A stretch of 37,132 bases of DNA from Methylococcales bacterium (GCA_023145835.1 JAGLDH010000025.1:1-37132); one strand, 5' to 3'; positions 1-9,547 are shown, counted from the stretch's first letter. Notes: generated from the sequence alone by a model not told the origin. Program-made: numbers and translations.

Positions 1-13
1 GCATGTTGTTCCG

Positions 14-1024
14 TTATTTAGCATTTATTAAAGCAACCGTAGTATCAAGCATACGGTTAGAAAAACCCCATTCGTTATCATACCAAGATAAAACTTTAAC
101 TAAGCGACCGTTTACTTTAGTTAGTGATTTGTCATAAGTAGATGATGCAGGGTCGTGGTTGAAATCAATGGACACTAAAGGGAGTGTGTTGATGTTCAAA
201 ATACCTTTTAAAGCACCTTCAGAAGCAGCAGTTAAAATTTTATTTACCTCGTCTACAGACGTGTCGCGACTTGCTGTAAATGTTAAATCAACAACAGAAA
301 CGTTGATTGTTGGTACGCGCATGGCGAAACCATCTAATTTACCTGCTAGATCAGGAAGTACTAAGCCTACCGCTGCTGCAGCCCCTGTTTTAGTTGGGAT
401 CATAGATTGTGTAGCAGAACGAGCACGTAATAAATCAGGGTGATATACGTCAGTTAATACCTGGTCGTTTGTGTAAGCGTGAATAGTTGTCATTAGTCCT
501 TGTTCAACGCCGATAGCATCTTTTAAAGGCTGAATTAATGGAGCTAAGCAGTTAGTAGTACAAGATGCATTTGAAATAACAGTATCAGATGCTTTTAATG
601 TGCCGTGGTTAACACCGTATACAATAGTTGCATCAACATCTGCGCCACCAGGAGCAGAGATAACAACTTTTTTAGCGCCAGCTGCGATGTGGGCAGAAGC
701 TTTTTCTTTGCTTGCGAAAAAACCAGTACACTCATGAACAACATCAATACCTAAGTCGCTCCAAGGTAGTTTTGATGGGTCTCTTTCTGCGAAAACTTTA
801 ATAACGTCGCCGTTAACAACTAGGTTGCCGTCTTGAACACTTACTTCGCCAGGAAATTTACCATGAGCAGTATCATACTGAGTTAGGTGGGCATTTGTTT
901 CTGCATTTCCTAAATCATTGATCGCAACGATTTGTATTTCACCTGTACGGTTTGATTCATATAAAGCACGAAGGACGTTGCGTCCGATGCGGCCATAACC
1001 ATTGATTGCAACTTTAATTGCCAT
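14..1024 (-). CDS. gap: Glyceraldehyde-3-phosphate dehydrogenase (type I)
   Basis: Converts glyceraldehyde 3-phosphate and phosphate to 1,3-bisphosphoglycerate with NAD in cytosolic glycolysis or gluconeogenesis. The protein opens with the Rossmann motif [10 protein letters not shown] and carries the active-site motif [13 protein letters not shown], with the catalytic Cys at residue 155. It ends with the conserved [12 protein letters not shown] segment. The length of 336 residues is normal for the family. The frame stays open to 1078, but I start at the ATG at 1024: the protein then begins MAIKVAING as homologues do, and GGAG lies about nine bases upstream. The usual companions (pgk, tkt) would lie beyond the left edge and are not visible. 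Identity is certain. Confidence 0.97.
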   Translation of the reverse strand: MAIKVAINGYGRIGRNVLRALYESNRTGEIQIVAINDLGNAETNAHLTQYDTAHGKFPGEVSVQDGNLVVNGDVIKVFAERDPSKLPWSDLGIDVVHECTGFFASKEKASAHIAAGAKKVVISAPGGADVDATIVYGVNHGTLKASDTVISNASCTTNCLAPLIQPLKDAIGVEQGLMTTIHAYTNDQVLTDVYHPDLLRARSATQSMIPTKTGAAAAVGLVLPDLAGKLDGFAMRVPTINVSVVDLTFTASRDTSVDEVNKILTAASEGALKGILNINTLPLVSIDFNHDPASSTYDKSLTKVNGRLVKVLSWYDNEWGFSNRMLDTTVALINAK

Positions 1025-1068
1025 GTTTTCTATCTCCAGATTTGGTTTTAAATTTCGAAAATCCTTCC

Positions 1069-1074
1069 ATTGTA
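1069..1074 (-). promoter_or_regulatory. Candidate extended -10 box for gap
   Basis: On the minus strand this reads TACAAT preceded by TG plus one base (TGTTACAAT), an extended -10 form, about 45 bases upstream of the gap start. I see no good -35. This is a pattern call only. Confidence 0.35.
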
Positions 1075-1255
1075 ACAAGATATTTTGGATAAGTTTTATT
1101 TATGTTTTTTTGTTAGGCACAAAAACGAAATGATATTGTTGTACTTAGTGGTGTTTTTTTTGTTTTATTAGGTAAAGAGGGTGCGTGTAACCAGTTGTTT
1201 CTTTGGGTTATTAAAAGTGAATTGTTATGTGAAAGGAATGTCTTTATTTTCGGTG

Positions 1256-1261
1256 TATACT
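1256..1261 (+). promoter_or_regulatory. Candidate -10 box for the exported-protein gene
   Basis: TATACT lies about 50 bases before the ATG at 1311, in the 286-bp divergent gap region. No convincing -35 sits 16-18 bases upstream. The rest of that intergenic stretch (1079-1255) is T-rich and shows no other structure I can support. Confidence 0.3.
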
Positions 1262-1310
1262 GATAGGGTTATTGAATATAAAGTTACCTTTTAAACTGAC
1301 CTAAAGTAGG

Positions 1311-2273
1311 ATGCAAAATAACCTGATGAAAAAAAGAAGAGTTTTAAATTTAGCAGCATTATTTACCCTTACTTTCGCGATTGGTATACCAACAATAAGT
1401 TTTGCTGCTCAAGCAGGGAATGATCAGCTTCGTGTGAAAACAGGAACCCCCAAAAAAACAAAAGAAACTATTTTTTCATCTTTAGTTTCTTGGAAACAAG
1501 AAGAGGGTGCGGAAAATAAAGCAAAAGGACTAACGTATATTGATGGGTCTAATACAAAAACAGCTAAAGATGTTGAAGCAGCCAAAAAAATTGCAAAATC
1601 ACTGAATGGTGGTATTAATTACGAGGCACCTGGTTCACGTGGAGCGACTGTTAAATATACTGATAATACGTCAGAATTTGTTGTTACTAATACTTCAGGT
1701 TTTGATTTAACTAGGGTGATTTTTGGTGACTATACAAATCAAAAATTACAGTACAATATTCCTGGGAAGAGTTTTAGTGAAGCGAGCGTGGATTTGGCTA
1801 TTGACCTTGTGTACTCTGCTGCGGTTGAATACATTGATAATTTTTCATCAAATATTGTTCAAGAGACCGCCGGTGGTGTTATTTCGGTAACAATTGATAA
1901 TAAGTCTCCCATAGAAATAAAGACAAAAGGCAAAAGTACTAAGCAATTAGAAACTGAGATAAGTAAGGCTTTAGGAGGTATTGCACATTTTTCTTCTGAA
2001 CCTATTTATCCAAATATTGTGGAATTAAAATCTAGAAACTATAAGCCTTTTGATGGAGGCGAAATCCAAATTTTTGGTTTAAATGCAAAATCTATTACGA
2101 TAGATGTCAATGATTCTGGCTTGGGTGTTTTAACAAAGTTTAGATTTCCTGCTGTTAACGAGCCAGAAGATAATTTTGAAAATAGCGTGATGAAGCTTGT
2201 TGGTTTTTTACTTGTGGCTAGTTTGGGAGCCATCTTTTATGCTAGAAAAAAGAGTAAAACAACGCCTTCTTGA
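1311..2273 (+). CDS. Exported protein of unknown function with C-terminal membrane anchor
   Basis: I do not recognise the family. Residues 1-33 form a signal peptide: a basic MKKRR stretch, a hydrophobic core, and an Ala-rich cleavage region ending SFAAQA. Residues 34-285 are polar and rich in Thr, Lys and Gly, with beta-rich character. The C-terminus has a Pro-Glu-Pro-like NEPED, a single hydrophobic segment (about residues 292-310) and a basic RKKSK tail, so the layout is signal, body, one membrane segment and a positive stop. That tail resembles C-terminal sorting signals such as PEP-CTERM without matching one. The ATG at 1326 is an alternative start. It stands alone, divergent from gap and convergent with the phosphatase gene. 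Confidence 0.75.
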   Translation: MQNNLMKKRRVLNLAALFTLTFAIGIPTISFAAQAGNDQLRVKTGTPKKTKETIFSSLVSWKQEEGAENKAKGLTYIDGSNTKTAKDVEAAKKIAKSLNGGINYEAPGSRGATVKYTDNTSEFVVTNTSGFDLTRVIFGDYTNQKLQYNIPGKSFSEASVDLAIDLVYSAAVEYIDNFSSNIVQETAGGVISVTIDNKSPIEIKTKGKSTKQLETEISKALGGIAHFSSEPIYPNIVELKSRNYKPFDGGEIQIFGLNAKSITIDVNDSGLGVLTKFRFPAVNEPEDNFENSVMKLVGFLLVASLGAIFYARKKSKTTPS

Positions 2274-2329
2274 GAGCGAAGGAAAGTATTCTTGTGCCAT
2301 ACCTAATGGAATGGGGGAGGTGAATTAAT

Positions 2330-2923
2330 TTATGAAAAAGTTTTATTGTTGTGAAATACAAGGGTGATAAATTGACTTTGACTTTCTTGAAAATATTGAA
2401 AACGAGTGAAGCTAGCGAGATCAACTTGAAGATTAAAAATATTAGCAACAGGAAGTTTAAGAAATAAAGGAAATAGTGAGCGAATAACACCTGCATGAGT
2501 AACGACTAAAATATGCTGGTTAGGGTAAAGTCTAATTAATTTATTCCAAGCTAGATGTATTCGAGACTGAAAAACTAAATAGTGTTCACTATTTGGGGGG
2601 GGATTATTAATTGGGTCATGGTAAAATTGAGTTAACTCGGTTGGGTTAATTTGATCTGCAGTTTTTCCTTCCCAGTCACCAAAATTAATTTCTTGCCAAC
2701 GAGAGTCACGACTAAACGAGGTGTTTGTCTGCTTGCTAAGGTGTTGTGAAAAATCTAGGCAACGATGAAGAGGAGAGCTGATAATATGATCCCACTGGTG
2801 GCTAGCAACGGCGCTATTCATTTGTTGCCAGCCAAGCTTGGTTAATGGGTCGTCTGTAATTCCCCTGTAATATGAACCTCCTGATGTTTCGCCATGTCTA
2901 AGAAAGTCAATGGTTGTTATCAT
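2330..2923 (-). CDS. Histidine phosphatase family protein (phosphoglycerate mutase / CobC-like)
   Basis: A 197-residue cytosolic phosphomonoesterase of branch 1 of the histidine phosphatase superfamily. The phospho-acceptor motif LRHGE is at residues 9-13 and the second catalytic His is in VVTHAGVIR at about residue 140. The central DWEG motif (NFGDWEGKT) is typical of the alpha-ribazole phosphatase and GpmB-like subgroup. No cobalamin genes are nearby, so a CobC role is only possible and I give no symbol. It follows argH by 7 bases on the same strand and is probably co-transcribed. The codons for PPP at positions 2595-2602 form an uninterrupted run of eight G on the plus strand, a potential slippage site. 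Confidence 0.85.
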   Translation of the reverse strand: MITTIDFLRHGETSGGSYYRGITDDPLTKLGWQQMNSAVASHQWDHIISSPLHRCLDFSQHLSKQTNTSFSRDSRWQEINFGDWEGKTADQINPTELTQFYHDPINNPPPNSEHYLVFQSRIHLAWNKLIRLYPNQHILVVTHAGVIRSLFPLFLKLPVANIFNLQVDLASFTRFQYFQESQSQFITLVFHNNKTFS

Positions 2924-2930
2924 GAGTCAA

Positions 2931-4316
2931 TCACATTTCTGCTCTGGCTGATTTAATCGCAGATCTAACTGTGTCAGGTGCAGTACCACCAATATGTTTT
3001 CTGGAGGCTACAGACCCTTCCAGTTTTAAAATATTAAACACATCTTCCGTAATTTCTGTAGAGAACTGTTGTAGCTCTTCTAAGGATATTTCAGATAAAT
3101 CTCTTTTAGAGTCGACACCTAATCGCACAGCTAAGCCAACAACTTCATGAGCATCACGGAATGCCATGCCTTTACGAACTAAATAATCAGCAAGATCCGT
3201 TGCTGTTGCAAACCCTTGCTTTGCTGCGTTATACATATTTTCTTTTTTGGTACCTATATGAGGGATCATATCGGCAAAAGCGCGTAAAGAATTTACTAAG
3301 GTATCAGCGGTATCAAAAAGAGGCTCTTTATCTTCTTGGTTATCTTTGTTGTAAGCTAAAGGTTGACCTTTCATTAACATTAATAACGACACTAAATGTC
3401 CGGTGACACGCCCTGATTTACCACGAACTAACTCAGGAACATCTGGGTTTTTCTTTTGCGGCATAATGGATGATCCCGTGCAAAAGGCGTCAGGAATGTC
3501 GATAAAATCAAATTGAACGCTAGCCCATAACACAAGCTCCTCTGAGAAACGGGATAAATGCATCATGATCAAGCTGCCTGCTGCAGTAAACTCAATAGCA
3601 AAGTCTCTATCACTCACAGAGTCTAAAGAATTATTGGATGGGCGTGAGAAACCTAGTAATTCAGCTGTCATATGTCTGTCAATAGGATAGCTTGTTCCTG
3701 CTAATGCTGCTGCACCTAAAGGCATAATATTAATACGTTTACAACAGTCTTGTAAGCGTTCTTTGTCACGAGACAGCATTTCAAACCAAGCCATTAAATG
3801 GTGTCCAAAAGTTACGGGTTGAGCAACTTGTAAATGGGTAAAGCCAGGCATAATTGTGTCGGCCTCTTTTTCTGCCAAATCCAAAATTGCAGTCTGTAAA
3901 CGAGTGAGTTGGCTTGTAATATTTTCTATTTCATGTCTCAAATAAAGACGAATATCGGTAGCGACCTGATCATTTCTGGATCGACCAGTATGGAGTTTTT
4001 TACCAGCTATGCCAATTAGATCAGTCAAACGTGCTTCGATGTTCATATGTACATCTTCCTGCTTGATTGACCAATTAAATGTGCCTTGTTTTATTTCTTG
4101 GCTGATTGTATTTAGGCCATTAATAATGTCGCTCTGCTCAGATTCGTTGAGTATGCCTATTTTGCATAACATCTTTGCATGAGCAATAGATCCATCAATG
4201 TCTTCTTGAGCCATACGCTGATCAAAATCAACTGAGGCGGTGAAAATTTCAACAAAAGCATCAGTTGCTTGAGCAAAGCGAGCACTAGAAAGTTTATCAG
4301 TATTAACGGTGGCCAT
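2931..4316 (-). CDS. argH: Argininosuccinate lyase
   Basis: Last step of arginine synthesis: cleaves argininosuccinate to arginine and fumarate; a cytosolic homotetramer. The length of 461 residues is normal. The fumarase/aspartase superfamily signature [11 protein letters not shown] is at about residue 280, containing the mobile-loop catalytic Ser. The N-terminal half carries HTGRSRNDQ and the catalytic-His region [10 protein letters not shown]. It is divergent from hemC, an arrangement also known from other gammaproteobacteria. The start ATG at 4316 gives [14 protein letters not shown], consistent with family N-termini. Confidence 0.97.
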   Translation of the reverse strand: MATVNTDKLSSARFAQATDAFVEIFTASVDFDQRMAQEDIDGSIAHAKMLCKIGILNESEQSDIINGLNTISQEIKQGTFNWSIKQEDVHMNIEARLTDLIGIAGKKLHTGRSRNDQVATDIRLYLRHEIENITSQLTRLQTAILDLAEKEADTIMPGFTHLQVAQPVTFGHHLMAWFEMLSRDKERLQDCCKRINIMPLGAAALAGTSYPIDRHMTAELLGFSRPSNNSLDSVSDRDFAIEFTAAGSLIMMHLSRFSEELVLWASVQFDFIDIPDAFCTGSSIMPQKKNPDVPELVRGKSGRVTGHLVSLLMLMKGQPLAYNKDNQEDKEPLFDTADTLVNSLRAFADMIPHIGTKKENMYNAAKQGFATATDLADYLVRKGMAFRDAHEVVGLAVRLGVDSKRDLSEISLEELQQFSTEITEDVFNILKLEGSVASRKHIGGTAPDTVRSAIKSARAEM

Positions 4317-4355
4317 TTTAATGTTCTATTTAGATAAAAAAGCTGAAAGGCGCTA

Positions 4356-4361
4356 ATTATA
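4356..4361 (-). promoter_or_regulatory. Consensus -10 box for argH
   Basis: On the minus strand this reads TATAAT exactly, about 40 bases upstream of the argH ATG. No good -35 hexamer is visible 17 bases upstream, so activity would need an activator or is weak. Confidence 0.4.
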
Positions 4362-4374
4362 CCGCTAAACCCAT

Positions 4375-4402
4375 TTTCCATTTCCTTAAATCAGATTACA
4401 AT
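4375..4402 (+). promoter_or_regulatory. Candidate sigma-70 promoter for hemC
   Basis: TTTCCA (4375-4380) and TACAAT (4397-4402) are separated by 16 bases, and the hemC start lies 34 bases further on. The -10 matches five of six bases and the -35 four of six. Confidence 0.45.
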
Positions 4403-4435
4403 AAGTCATTTAGTTAATATTATTCGGGATTCATT

Positions 4436-5359
4436 TTGGCAAAAAAGATAATTCGTATTGCAACACGTAAAAGCCCTTTAGCATTATGGCAAGCTGAGCA
4501 TGTGGCTGAACGACTGGAGAAGGCATTTCCAGATATTAAAACAGAATTAGTTAAAATGGTTACTAAAGGGGATAAAATCCTGGATGCTCCTTTGGCTAAA
4601 ATAGGAGGAAAAGGGTTGTTTGTTAAAGAGTTAGAGGTAGGTATGCTTGAGGGGACTGCTGATATTGCCGTACATTCTATGAAAGATGTGCCCGTTGAAT
4701 TTCCTGAAGGATTACATTTATCTGCTATTTTAAACAGAGAAGATCCAACTGATGCGTTTGTATCAAATAAATATAAATCGTTAAATGACTTGCCTACAAA
4801 TGCAAAAATAGGCACTTCTAGCTTGCGGAGGCAATGTCAGATAAAAGAAAAATTTTCTAATGCTGAAATTTTATCATTAAGAGGTAACGTTAATACTCGT
4901 TTGGCTAAATTAGACGCAGGCGAATACGATGCTATTATATTAGCTAGTGCTGGTTTAAAACGTTTAGGTATGGGTGATAGAATCACTCAATCTTTGGATA
5001 CGACGACAAGTTTACCGGCAATGGGACAGGGTGCGATAGGGATTGAATGTAGAGTTGAAGATAAAGAAACGAATGACCTTTTGAAAGTGCTGCATGATAC
5101 TGAGACAACTATTAGGATTACAGCAGAACGAGCGATGAATGCTCGTCTAATGGGTGGATGTCAGGTACCTATTGCTGGTTTTGCTGAATTACAAGGTGAA
5201 CAGCTCTTCATGAGAGGTTTAGTTGGAGCGCCTGATGGCTCAGTACTTTATCGATCAGAGAAAAAAGGAACGCTTGCAGAGGCAGAGAAAATAGGTCAGG
5301 CTGTGGCGGATGATTTGTTGGCTCAGGGTGCGGACAAAATATTGAAAGCTTTGTATTAG
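4436..5359 (+). CDS. hemC: Hydroxymethylbilane synthase (porphobilinogen deaminase)
   Basis: Condenses four porphobilinogen molecules to hydroxymethylbilane in heme synthesis; cytosolic. The protein begins [14 protein letters not shown], the family N-terminus. It contains VHSMKDVP with the catalytic Asp, and [12 protein letters not shown], in which Cys242 anchors the dipyrromethane cofactor. The length of 307 residues is typical. The start is a TTG: no in-frame ATG gives the conserved N-terminus, and a GGGA sits about six bases upstream. It heads the heme cluster hemC-hemD-hemX-hemY. Confidence 0.96.
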   Translation: MAKKIIRIATRKSPLALWQAEHVAERLEKAFPDIKTELVKMVTKGDKILDAPLAKIGGKGLFVKELEVGMLEGTADIAVHSMKDVPVEFPEGLHLSAILNREDPTDAFVSNKYKSLNDLPTNAKIGTSSLRRQCQIKEKFSNAEILSLRGNVNTRLAKLDAGEYDAIILASAGLKRLGMGDRITQSLDTTTSLPAMGQGAIGIECRVEDKETNDLLKVLHDTETTIRITAERAMNARLMGGCQVPIAGFAELQGEQLFMRGLVGAPDGSVLYRSEKKGTLAEAEKIGQAVADDLLAQGADKILKALY

Positions 5360-5436
5360 TCTATTGTTATGGAATAGAGTGTGTGTGGATTGATTTGAAA
5401 TTTTTATTATAGGGATTGTCTACTTAAATTTTAAGA

Positions 5437-6234
5437 ATGTTTGTGAGCGAAAAACTAGCAAAATATACTCTTTTAGTCACGCGTCCGAAGCGTCAAGCAG
5501 AATCTTTGTGTCGTTTGATTGATCAGCAAGGTTGGAAATCAATTCGATTTCCAACACTTGAAATCGTTGCTTTAGAGAATAACAAAATTAATCAACAGCT
5601 TGAGGTTATAAACCAGTATCGATGGCTGATTTTTATCAGTGCAAATGCAGTTAATTTTGCACTCAGTGCGAATGATGGCACAATAGAACATTTTAAGAAG
5701 AGTTCTATTGCTGCAGTGGGAAAGGCGACTGAAAAAGCATTACATTCTATTGGTTTATCGGTTTCTTTAATTCCTGACGCTCATTTTAATTCTGAAGGAT
5801 TGCTTGCGACAAAGGAAATGATCAATGTAAGAGGACAAGCATGTTTAATCATTCGAGGTAAAGGCGGAAGAGAAACTTTAGCGAATAGCCTACGAGAAAG
5901 AGGAGCAAAAGTAGATTACATGGAAGTGTATACAAGAGAAAAGCCTGAATATAATGACTCCAATATAGCTGATATGCTTCGACAAGGGACATTAAATATT
6001 ATAACGATAACAAGTGGTGAGGGTTTAAATAACTTAATGGCGATGATAGCTGAAGAACTGCATGATAAGCTAGTTTCCGTACCGATTATTGTTATTAGTC
6101 ATAGAATTAAAAAAATAGCTGAAAAAATAGGATTTAAACACATTTCTGTAACAGAAAAACCAGGTGATACAGCAATAATTGAGACAGCGATAAAGATGAG
6201 ATCTCAACAAAATAATAATTGGGGAAGAGTGTGA
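5437..6234 (+). CDS. hemD: Uroporphyrinogen-III synthase
   Basis: Cyclises hydroxymethylbilane with inversion of ring D to give uroporphyrinogen III. The 265-residue protein begins LLVTRPKRQAESL, the family hallmark. It contains IFISANAVNFAL and IRGKGGRETLANSLRERGA, and a C-terminal ITSGEGLNNL, all typical of this otherwise weakly conserved family. It lies 77 bases after hemC. Its stop codon overlaps the likely GTG start of hemX, so translation is probably coupled. The spacer after hemC holds only a weak hairpin without a T-tract. Confidence 0.92.
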   Translation: MFVSEKLAKYTLLVTRPKRQAESLCRLIDQQGWKSIRFPTLEIVALENNKINQQLEVINQYRWLIFISANAVNFALSANDGTIEHFKKSSIAAVGKATEKALHSIGLSVSLIPDAHFNSEGLLATKEMINVRGQACLIIRGKGGRETLANSLRERGAKVDYMEVYTREKPEYNDSNIADMLRQGTLNIITITSGEGLNNLMAMIAEELHDKLVSVPIIVISHRIKKIAEKIGFKHISVTEKPGDTAIIETAIKMRSQQNNNWGRV

Positions 6235-7508
6235 GTGAAGAACAGGTGAAGAGTGAAGAGCAGGTTAAAAGTGAGCCTGTGGTTGAGACGCAAAAAAAGT
6301 CTAAAACAGGGCTTATATTCGGCATTATCAATTTTATTCTTATTCTAGCATTAGCCGGTGGTGGGCTTTATTTGCTACAGGAAGTTGGAGACAAACAAAC
6401 TGATCAAGGGACTGATATTAATAAAGGGGATTTGAGAGAAATAGAAATCAGTAAGCAGCTTAATGCATTTCAATCTCAACTCGCTTCCATGCAATCACAA
6501 ATTGCGACTTTTAATAAGGAGGTCGCTGGAAAAGATAGTCATTTCACTAAAACATTAGCTGATTTTTCTCAATTACATACAGAAAAACAGAATGCGACTC
6601 GAAAAAAACTAACCGCTGATATCACCCAGGTTAAACGACAATTAGGAAAAACAAGAGGTGATTGGTTAATAGCGGATGCTGAATATTTATTAAGTATTGC
6701 AAATCAGAGATTACACTTAGTGGGTGATGTAAATACATCAATTATGGCTTTTGAAGCGGCTGATCAAAGGTTAAGAGAAAGCGGTGACACTGCTGCATTT
6801 AAAGTACGCGAACAAATAACAAAAGAAATTGCTGATTTACAAACTGTAAAAATGCCGGATGTGGTGGGAATGCATGCGTCGATACAATTATTAAAAGATA
6901 AAATACCTAAACTGGCTGTACTTTTACCATACTCTGGTAAACCACTAACAGAATCAAAACAAATACATAATCATGATGAAGAAGAGCAAGAAAGTGATCA
7001 TGGCGTATTAAATTCTGCACTTAATTTGCTGGAAGGTTATGTTACGGTAAAGCATACAAACCAAGCTGTGACGCATATTTTAACAGAAGAAGAGGTTGAA
7101 TTTATTAGGCAACAACTAGGCGTTAAGTTAGAAATCATCAAAATTGCCCTAGTTCAACAGAATGATGCTGTTTATACGTCAAGTATTGAAGACACAAAAA
7201 AATGGTTAAAGGATAATTTTACTCGTAATACTAATTCTAATAACTTTTTGAAAGAGTTGGATAAATTAAAGAATATACAGCTTCATACTCAGTTTCCTGA
7301 TGTAAGTATGTCGTTAAAAATGATTAAAGACATTACTAAGTTAAGAATAGAAACAGATAAGAGGATAGGAAAAACTGAACGAGATAAACAAGACTCTATA
7401 AAGCCGAAGCTAGATAATAAACAAAATTCTATAAAGCTAAAGCCTGATACTCCATCTTTAAAAAAACAAGCTAAGCCTAAAGCTGTTTCCGATAAAGTAA
7501 AACCTTAA
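6231..7508 (+). CDS. hemX: HemX-like membrane protein (uroporphyrin-III C-methyltransferase homologue)
   Basis: Inner-membrane protein of the hemCDXY cluster, annotated in enterobacteria as HemX but without proven methyltransferase activity. An N-terminal charged, Glu- and Lys-rich tail is followed by one transmembrane segment (about residues 27-45), then a periplasmic, coiled-coil-rich region with the family block ADAEYLLSIANQRLHL. The C-terminus is a Lys- and Pro-rich low-complexity tail. The frame extends to a TTG at 6219, but I prefer the GTG at 6231: it overlaps the hemD TGA as GTGA and has GGGGAAG about four bases upstream. The function is scaffold-like at best. Confidence 0.88.
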   Translation: MSEEQVKSEEQVKSEPVVETQKKSKTGLIFGIINFILILALAGGGLYLLQEVGDKQTDQGTDINKGDLREIEISKQLNAFQSQLASMQSQIATFNKEVAGKDSHFTKTLADFSQLHTEKQNATRKKLTADITQVKRQLGKTRGDWLIADAEYLLSIANQRLHLVGDVNTSIMAFEAADQRLRESGDTAAFKVREQITKEIADLQTVKMPDVVGMHASIQLLKDKIPKLAVLLPYSGKPLTESKQIHNHDEEEQESDHGVLNSALNLLEGYVTVKHTNQAVTHILTEEEVEFIRQQLGVKLEIIKIALVQQNDAVYTSSIEDTKKWLKDNFTRNTNSNNFLKELDKLKNIQLHTQFPDVSMSLKMIKDITKLRIETDKRIGKTERDKQDSIKPKLDNKQNSIKLKPDTPSLKKQAKPKAVSDKVKP

Positions 7509-7523
7509 ACGAGAGGAAATCGT

Positions 7524-8756
7524 ATGAAAAAGATTATTTATTTTTCGGTTGCTCTTTGTATTGCTATTGCAGGGGCTTATTTTATTCAGAGTTGGTTAGA
7601 GACTTATGATAATCCCGGTTATGTTCTTATAGGGTTAGGTCATTGGTCTTTGGAAACATCGTTTGTTATTTTTTTATTTTCTCTAGCTATTGGATTTTTA
7701 CTTCTGTATGCTTTTTTTAGGTTGCTAGGTGTTTTATTTCGGATGCCTAGTAAACTTAAAAATAAAGGTAAAACAATCAAATTTAACCGTTCTCAAGAGG
7801 CTTTAATATCAGGACTTGTGGATTCTGCTGAAGGAAATTGGGAAAAGGCAGAAAAGGTTTTGATTAAACATGCTTCAAATAGTGGAGCACCCTTGTTGCA
7901 TTATTTAACTGCAGCCAGAGCTGCTCAATCACGTGGAGCAATAGAAAAAAGAGATGAATATCTTAGAAAAGCGACTGAACAATCGGGTGAAACAGATGTT
8001 GCTGTTGGATTAACACAGGCAGAATTACATTTATCATCTAATCAGTTTGATCAGGCTTTAGAGGCTCTTACTAAATTACAATCTATAGATTCTAGTCATG
8101 CCAGCGTTTTAAAAATGCTACATCAGACATACGAACGAATTGGTGACTGGGAAGGGATGCGTAAACTAATTCCTTCGCTTAATAAAAATAAAGTTTTGTT
8201 GGAAGCTGAAGTTAAATTGTTAGAAAGTGAAACATTTAGTCGATTATTAAAGCAAGCGGCAGAGGAGAAGGATGCTGGAAAAATTCAGGCACTTTGGGCT
8301 GATATTCCTTCTCATATTAAATCTGTTCCAGGGATTTCTGCAATATATTTTGCAGCGATGATTGAGGCAAAAGCTGGAACAAAAGTTGAAGAAGAAATAG
8401 CAAATTCTCTTATTAAAAACTGGGATGAAACCATACTTGTTTTATACGGCAACGTGGAAGCAGAAGATACTTTAAAGCAGTTACAAACGGCTGAACAATG
8501 GCTGGCTGTCCATTCAAGTAATGCTGTTTTATTAAGGATTTTAGGGAAAATTAGCATAAAATGTCAGCAAATGGAAAAAGCTGAACAATATTTAGTAAAA
8601 AGCATAGGCTTTGAACCAACAGTAGCTGCGTATCAGTTATTAGGTGATGTTTTAGTTGAAAAAGGTGACACACTCAAAGCAAGTGAATGTTACAAAAAAG
8701 GATTGGAACTAGCATCTAGCGAGGTAGTGAGCCACGTTGAAGTTATTACTGGTTAA
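7524..8756 (+). CDS. hemY: HemY-like TPR inner-membrane protein
   Basis: Heme-biosynthesis-associated HemY of gammaproteobacteria, not the protoporphyrinogen oxidase of the same name. Residues 1-65 hold two transmembrane helices around the family motif GYVLIGLGHWSLETS. The remainder (to residue 410) is a run of TPR-like helical repeats, ending with a clear TPR (AAYQLLGDVLVEKGD). It follows hemX by 15 bases with a GAGAGGA ribosome site. The role is known only as late-heme-pathway association. A terminator-like hairpin follows the stop. Confidence 0.9.
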   Translation: MKKIIYFSVALCIAIAGAYFIQSWLETYDNPGYVLIGLGHWSLETSFVIFLFSLAIGFLLLYAFFRLLGVLFRMPSKLKNKGKTIKFNRSQEALISGLVDSAEGNWEKAEKVLIKHASNSGAPLLHYLTAARAAQSRGAIEKRDEYLRKATEQSGETDVAVGLTQAELHLSSNQFDQALEALTKLQSIDSSHASVLKMLHQTYERIGDWEGMRKLIPSLNKNKVLLEAEVKLLESETFSRLLKQAAEEKDAGKIQALWADIPSHIKSVPGISAIYFAAMIEAKAGTKVEEEIANSLIKNWDETILVLYGNVEAEDTLKQLQTAEQWLAVHSSNAVLLRILGKISIKCQQMEKAEQYLVKSIGFEPTVAAYQLLGDVLVEKGDTLKASECYKKGLELASSEVVSHVEVITG

Positions 8757-8760
8757 TGTT

Positions 8761-8800
8761 TAATAAATGAGGGAAATGACTCATAAATTATCTTTTTTTT
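8761..8800 (+). terminator. Probable intrinsic terminator after hemY
   Basis: An 11-base arm (8761-8771) pairs with 8780-8790, apart from one AA/AA internal mismatch, across an 8-base loop. Eight T follow at 8793-8800. The stem is AT-rich, so strength is uncertain, but the position just after the hemCDXY cluster fits. Confidence 0.5.
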
Positions 8801-8861
8801 AGCAATCGGGAAAAGAAGTTTGCTAGTGATGATGTCAGTCAAGAACTTTTTATTAGTTTCG

Positions 8862-8932
8862 TTAAGGAACCCCTGATTAAGTCCAATTATTTCTGTGCTA
8901 AATTCTAATCAACTTAATCAGAGGCTTCTTAA
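8862..8932. repeat. 71-bp palindromic element abutting lipB
   Basis: Arms 8862-8882 and 8912-8932 are 21 bases each and match at 18 positions as an inverted repeat (core CTGATTAAGT / ACTTAATCAG), with a 29-base AT-rich centre. Both outer ends read TTAA. The right arm ends three bases before the lipB ATG and supplies the only purine-rich stretch (AGAGG) that could act as its ribosome site. It looks like the fused ends of a small IS-derived element (MITE-like), though a hairpin regulator is possible. Confidence 0.6.
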
Positions 8933-8935
8933 ATA

Positions 8936-9547
8936 ATGCAACCGGTTTTACGGAGACTAGGAACACTAGATTATGAAACTGTTTGGAAGGATATGCAGGC
9001 ATTTACTCTGGAAAGAGATAAAAAGACTGCTGATGAAATATGGATAGTAGAACACCCTTCTGTTTATACTTTAGGCCTTAGTGGTAAGCGAGAGCATTTA
9101 TTAAATAATAATAGTCACATTCCGGTTATTCAAACTGACCGGGGTGGGCAAGTGACTTACCATGGGCAAGGGCAATTAGTTATCTATCCTTTATTAGATA
9201 TAGGCCGTTTAAATATCAGTATTAGAAAGCTGGTGACAATACTTGAGCAGGCGATGATAAGTACTTTGTCACAGTATGGAATTAAAGCATTGGCAAAACC
9301 TGAGGCTCCCGGTGTTTATGTTGACCAAAAAAAAATTGGTTCTGTAGGGTTACGAGTTAAACGAGGCTGTTGTTATCATGGTTTAAGTTTTAATAACAAC
9401 ATGGATTTAACTCCATTTAGTGATATTAATACCTGTGGCTTCCCTTCCTTAGATGTTACTCAACTTGCTGATTTTGATGTAAAAATAAAAACATATGAAT
9501 TGGCTGTTCCCGTTGTTCATCATATTATACAAGCGATAAAAAAATGA
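8936..9547 (+). CDS. lipB: Octanoyl-ACP:protein N-octanoyltransferase
   Basis: Moves octanoate from acyl carrier protein to lipoyl domains, the first step of lipoate assembly; cytosolic. The 203-residue length is standard. Motifs: HPSVYTLG, the signature [28 protein letters not shown] with the conserved Lys, and [11 protein letters not shown] with the catalytic Cys at residue 167. The stop overlaps the lipA start (ATGA), so the two are translationally coupled. The start codon directly follows the palindromic element at 8862-8932. Confidence 0.96.
   Translation: MQPVLRRLGTLDYETVWKDMQAFTLERDKKTADEIWIVEHPSVYTLGLSGKREHLLNNNSHIPVIQTDRGGQVTYHGQGQLVIYPLLDIGRLNISIRKLVTILEQAMISTLSQYGIKALAKPEAPGVYVDQKKIGSVGLRVKRGCCYHGLSFNNNMDLTPFSDINTCGFPSLDVTQLADFDVKIKTYELAVPVVHHIIQAIKK

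Noticed and set aside
159-443. Open frame on plus strand opposite gap
   Set aside because: Lies wholly antisense to the strongly conserved gap gene, has no recognisable domain or ribosome site, and is a by-product of that gene's codon use.
2242-2496. Minus-strand frame overlapping the phosphatase 3' half and the end of the exported-protein gene
   Set aside because: Overlaps well-supported genes; the product is Leu/Phe-rich with no motif. Likely a shadow frame.
5360-5436. Terminator between hemC and hemD
   Set aside because: Only a 6-base AT-rich stem (TCTATT / AATAGA) without a following T-run; the cluster order argues for read-through.
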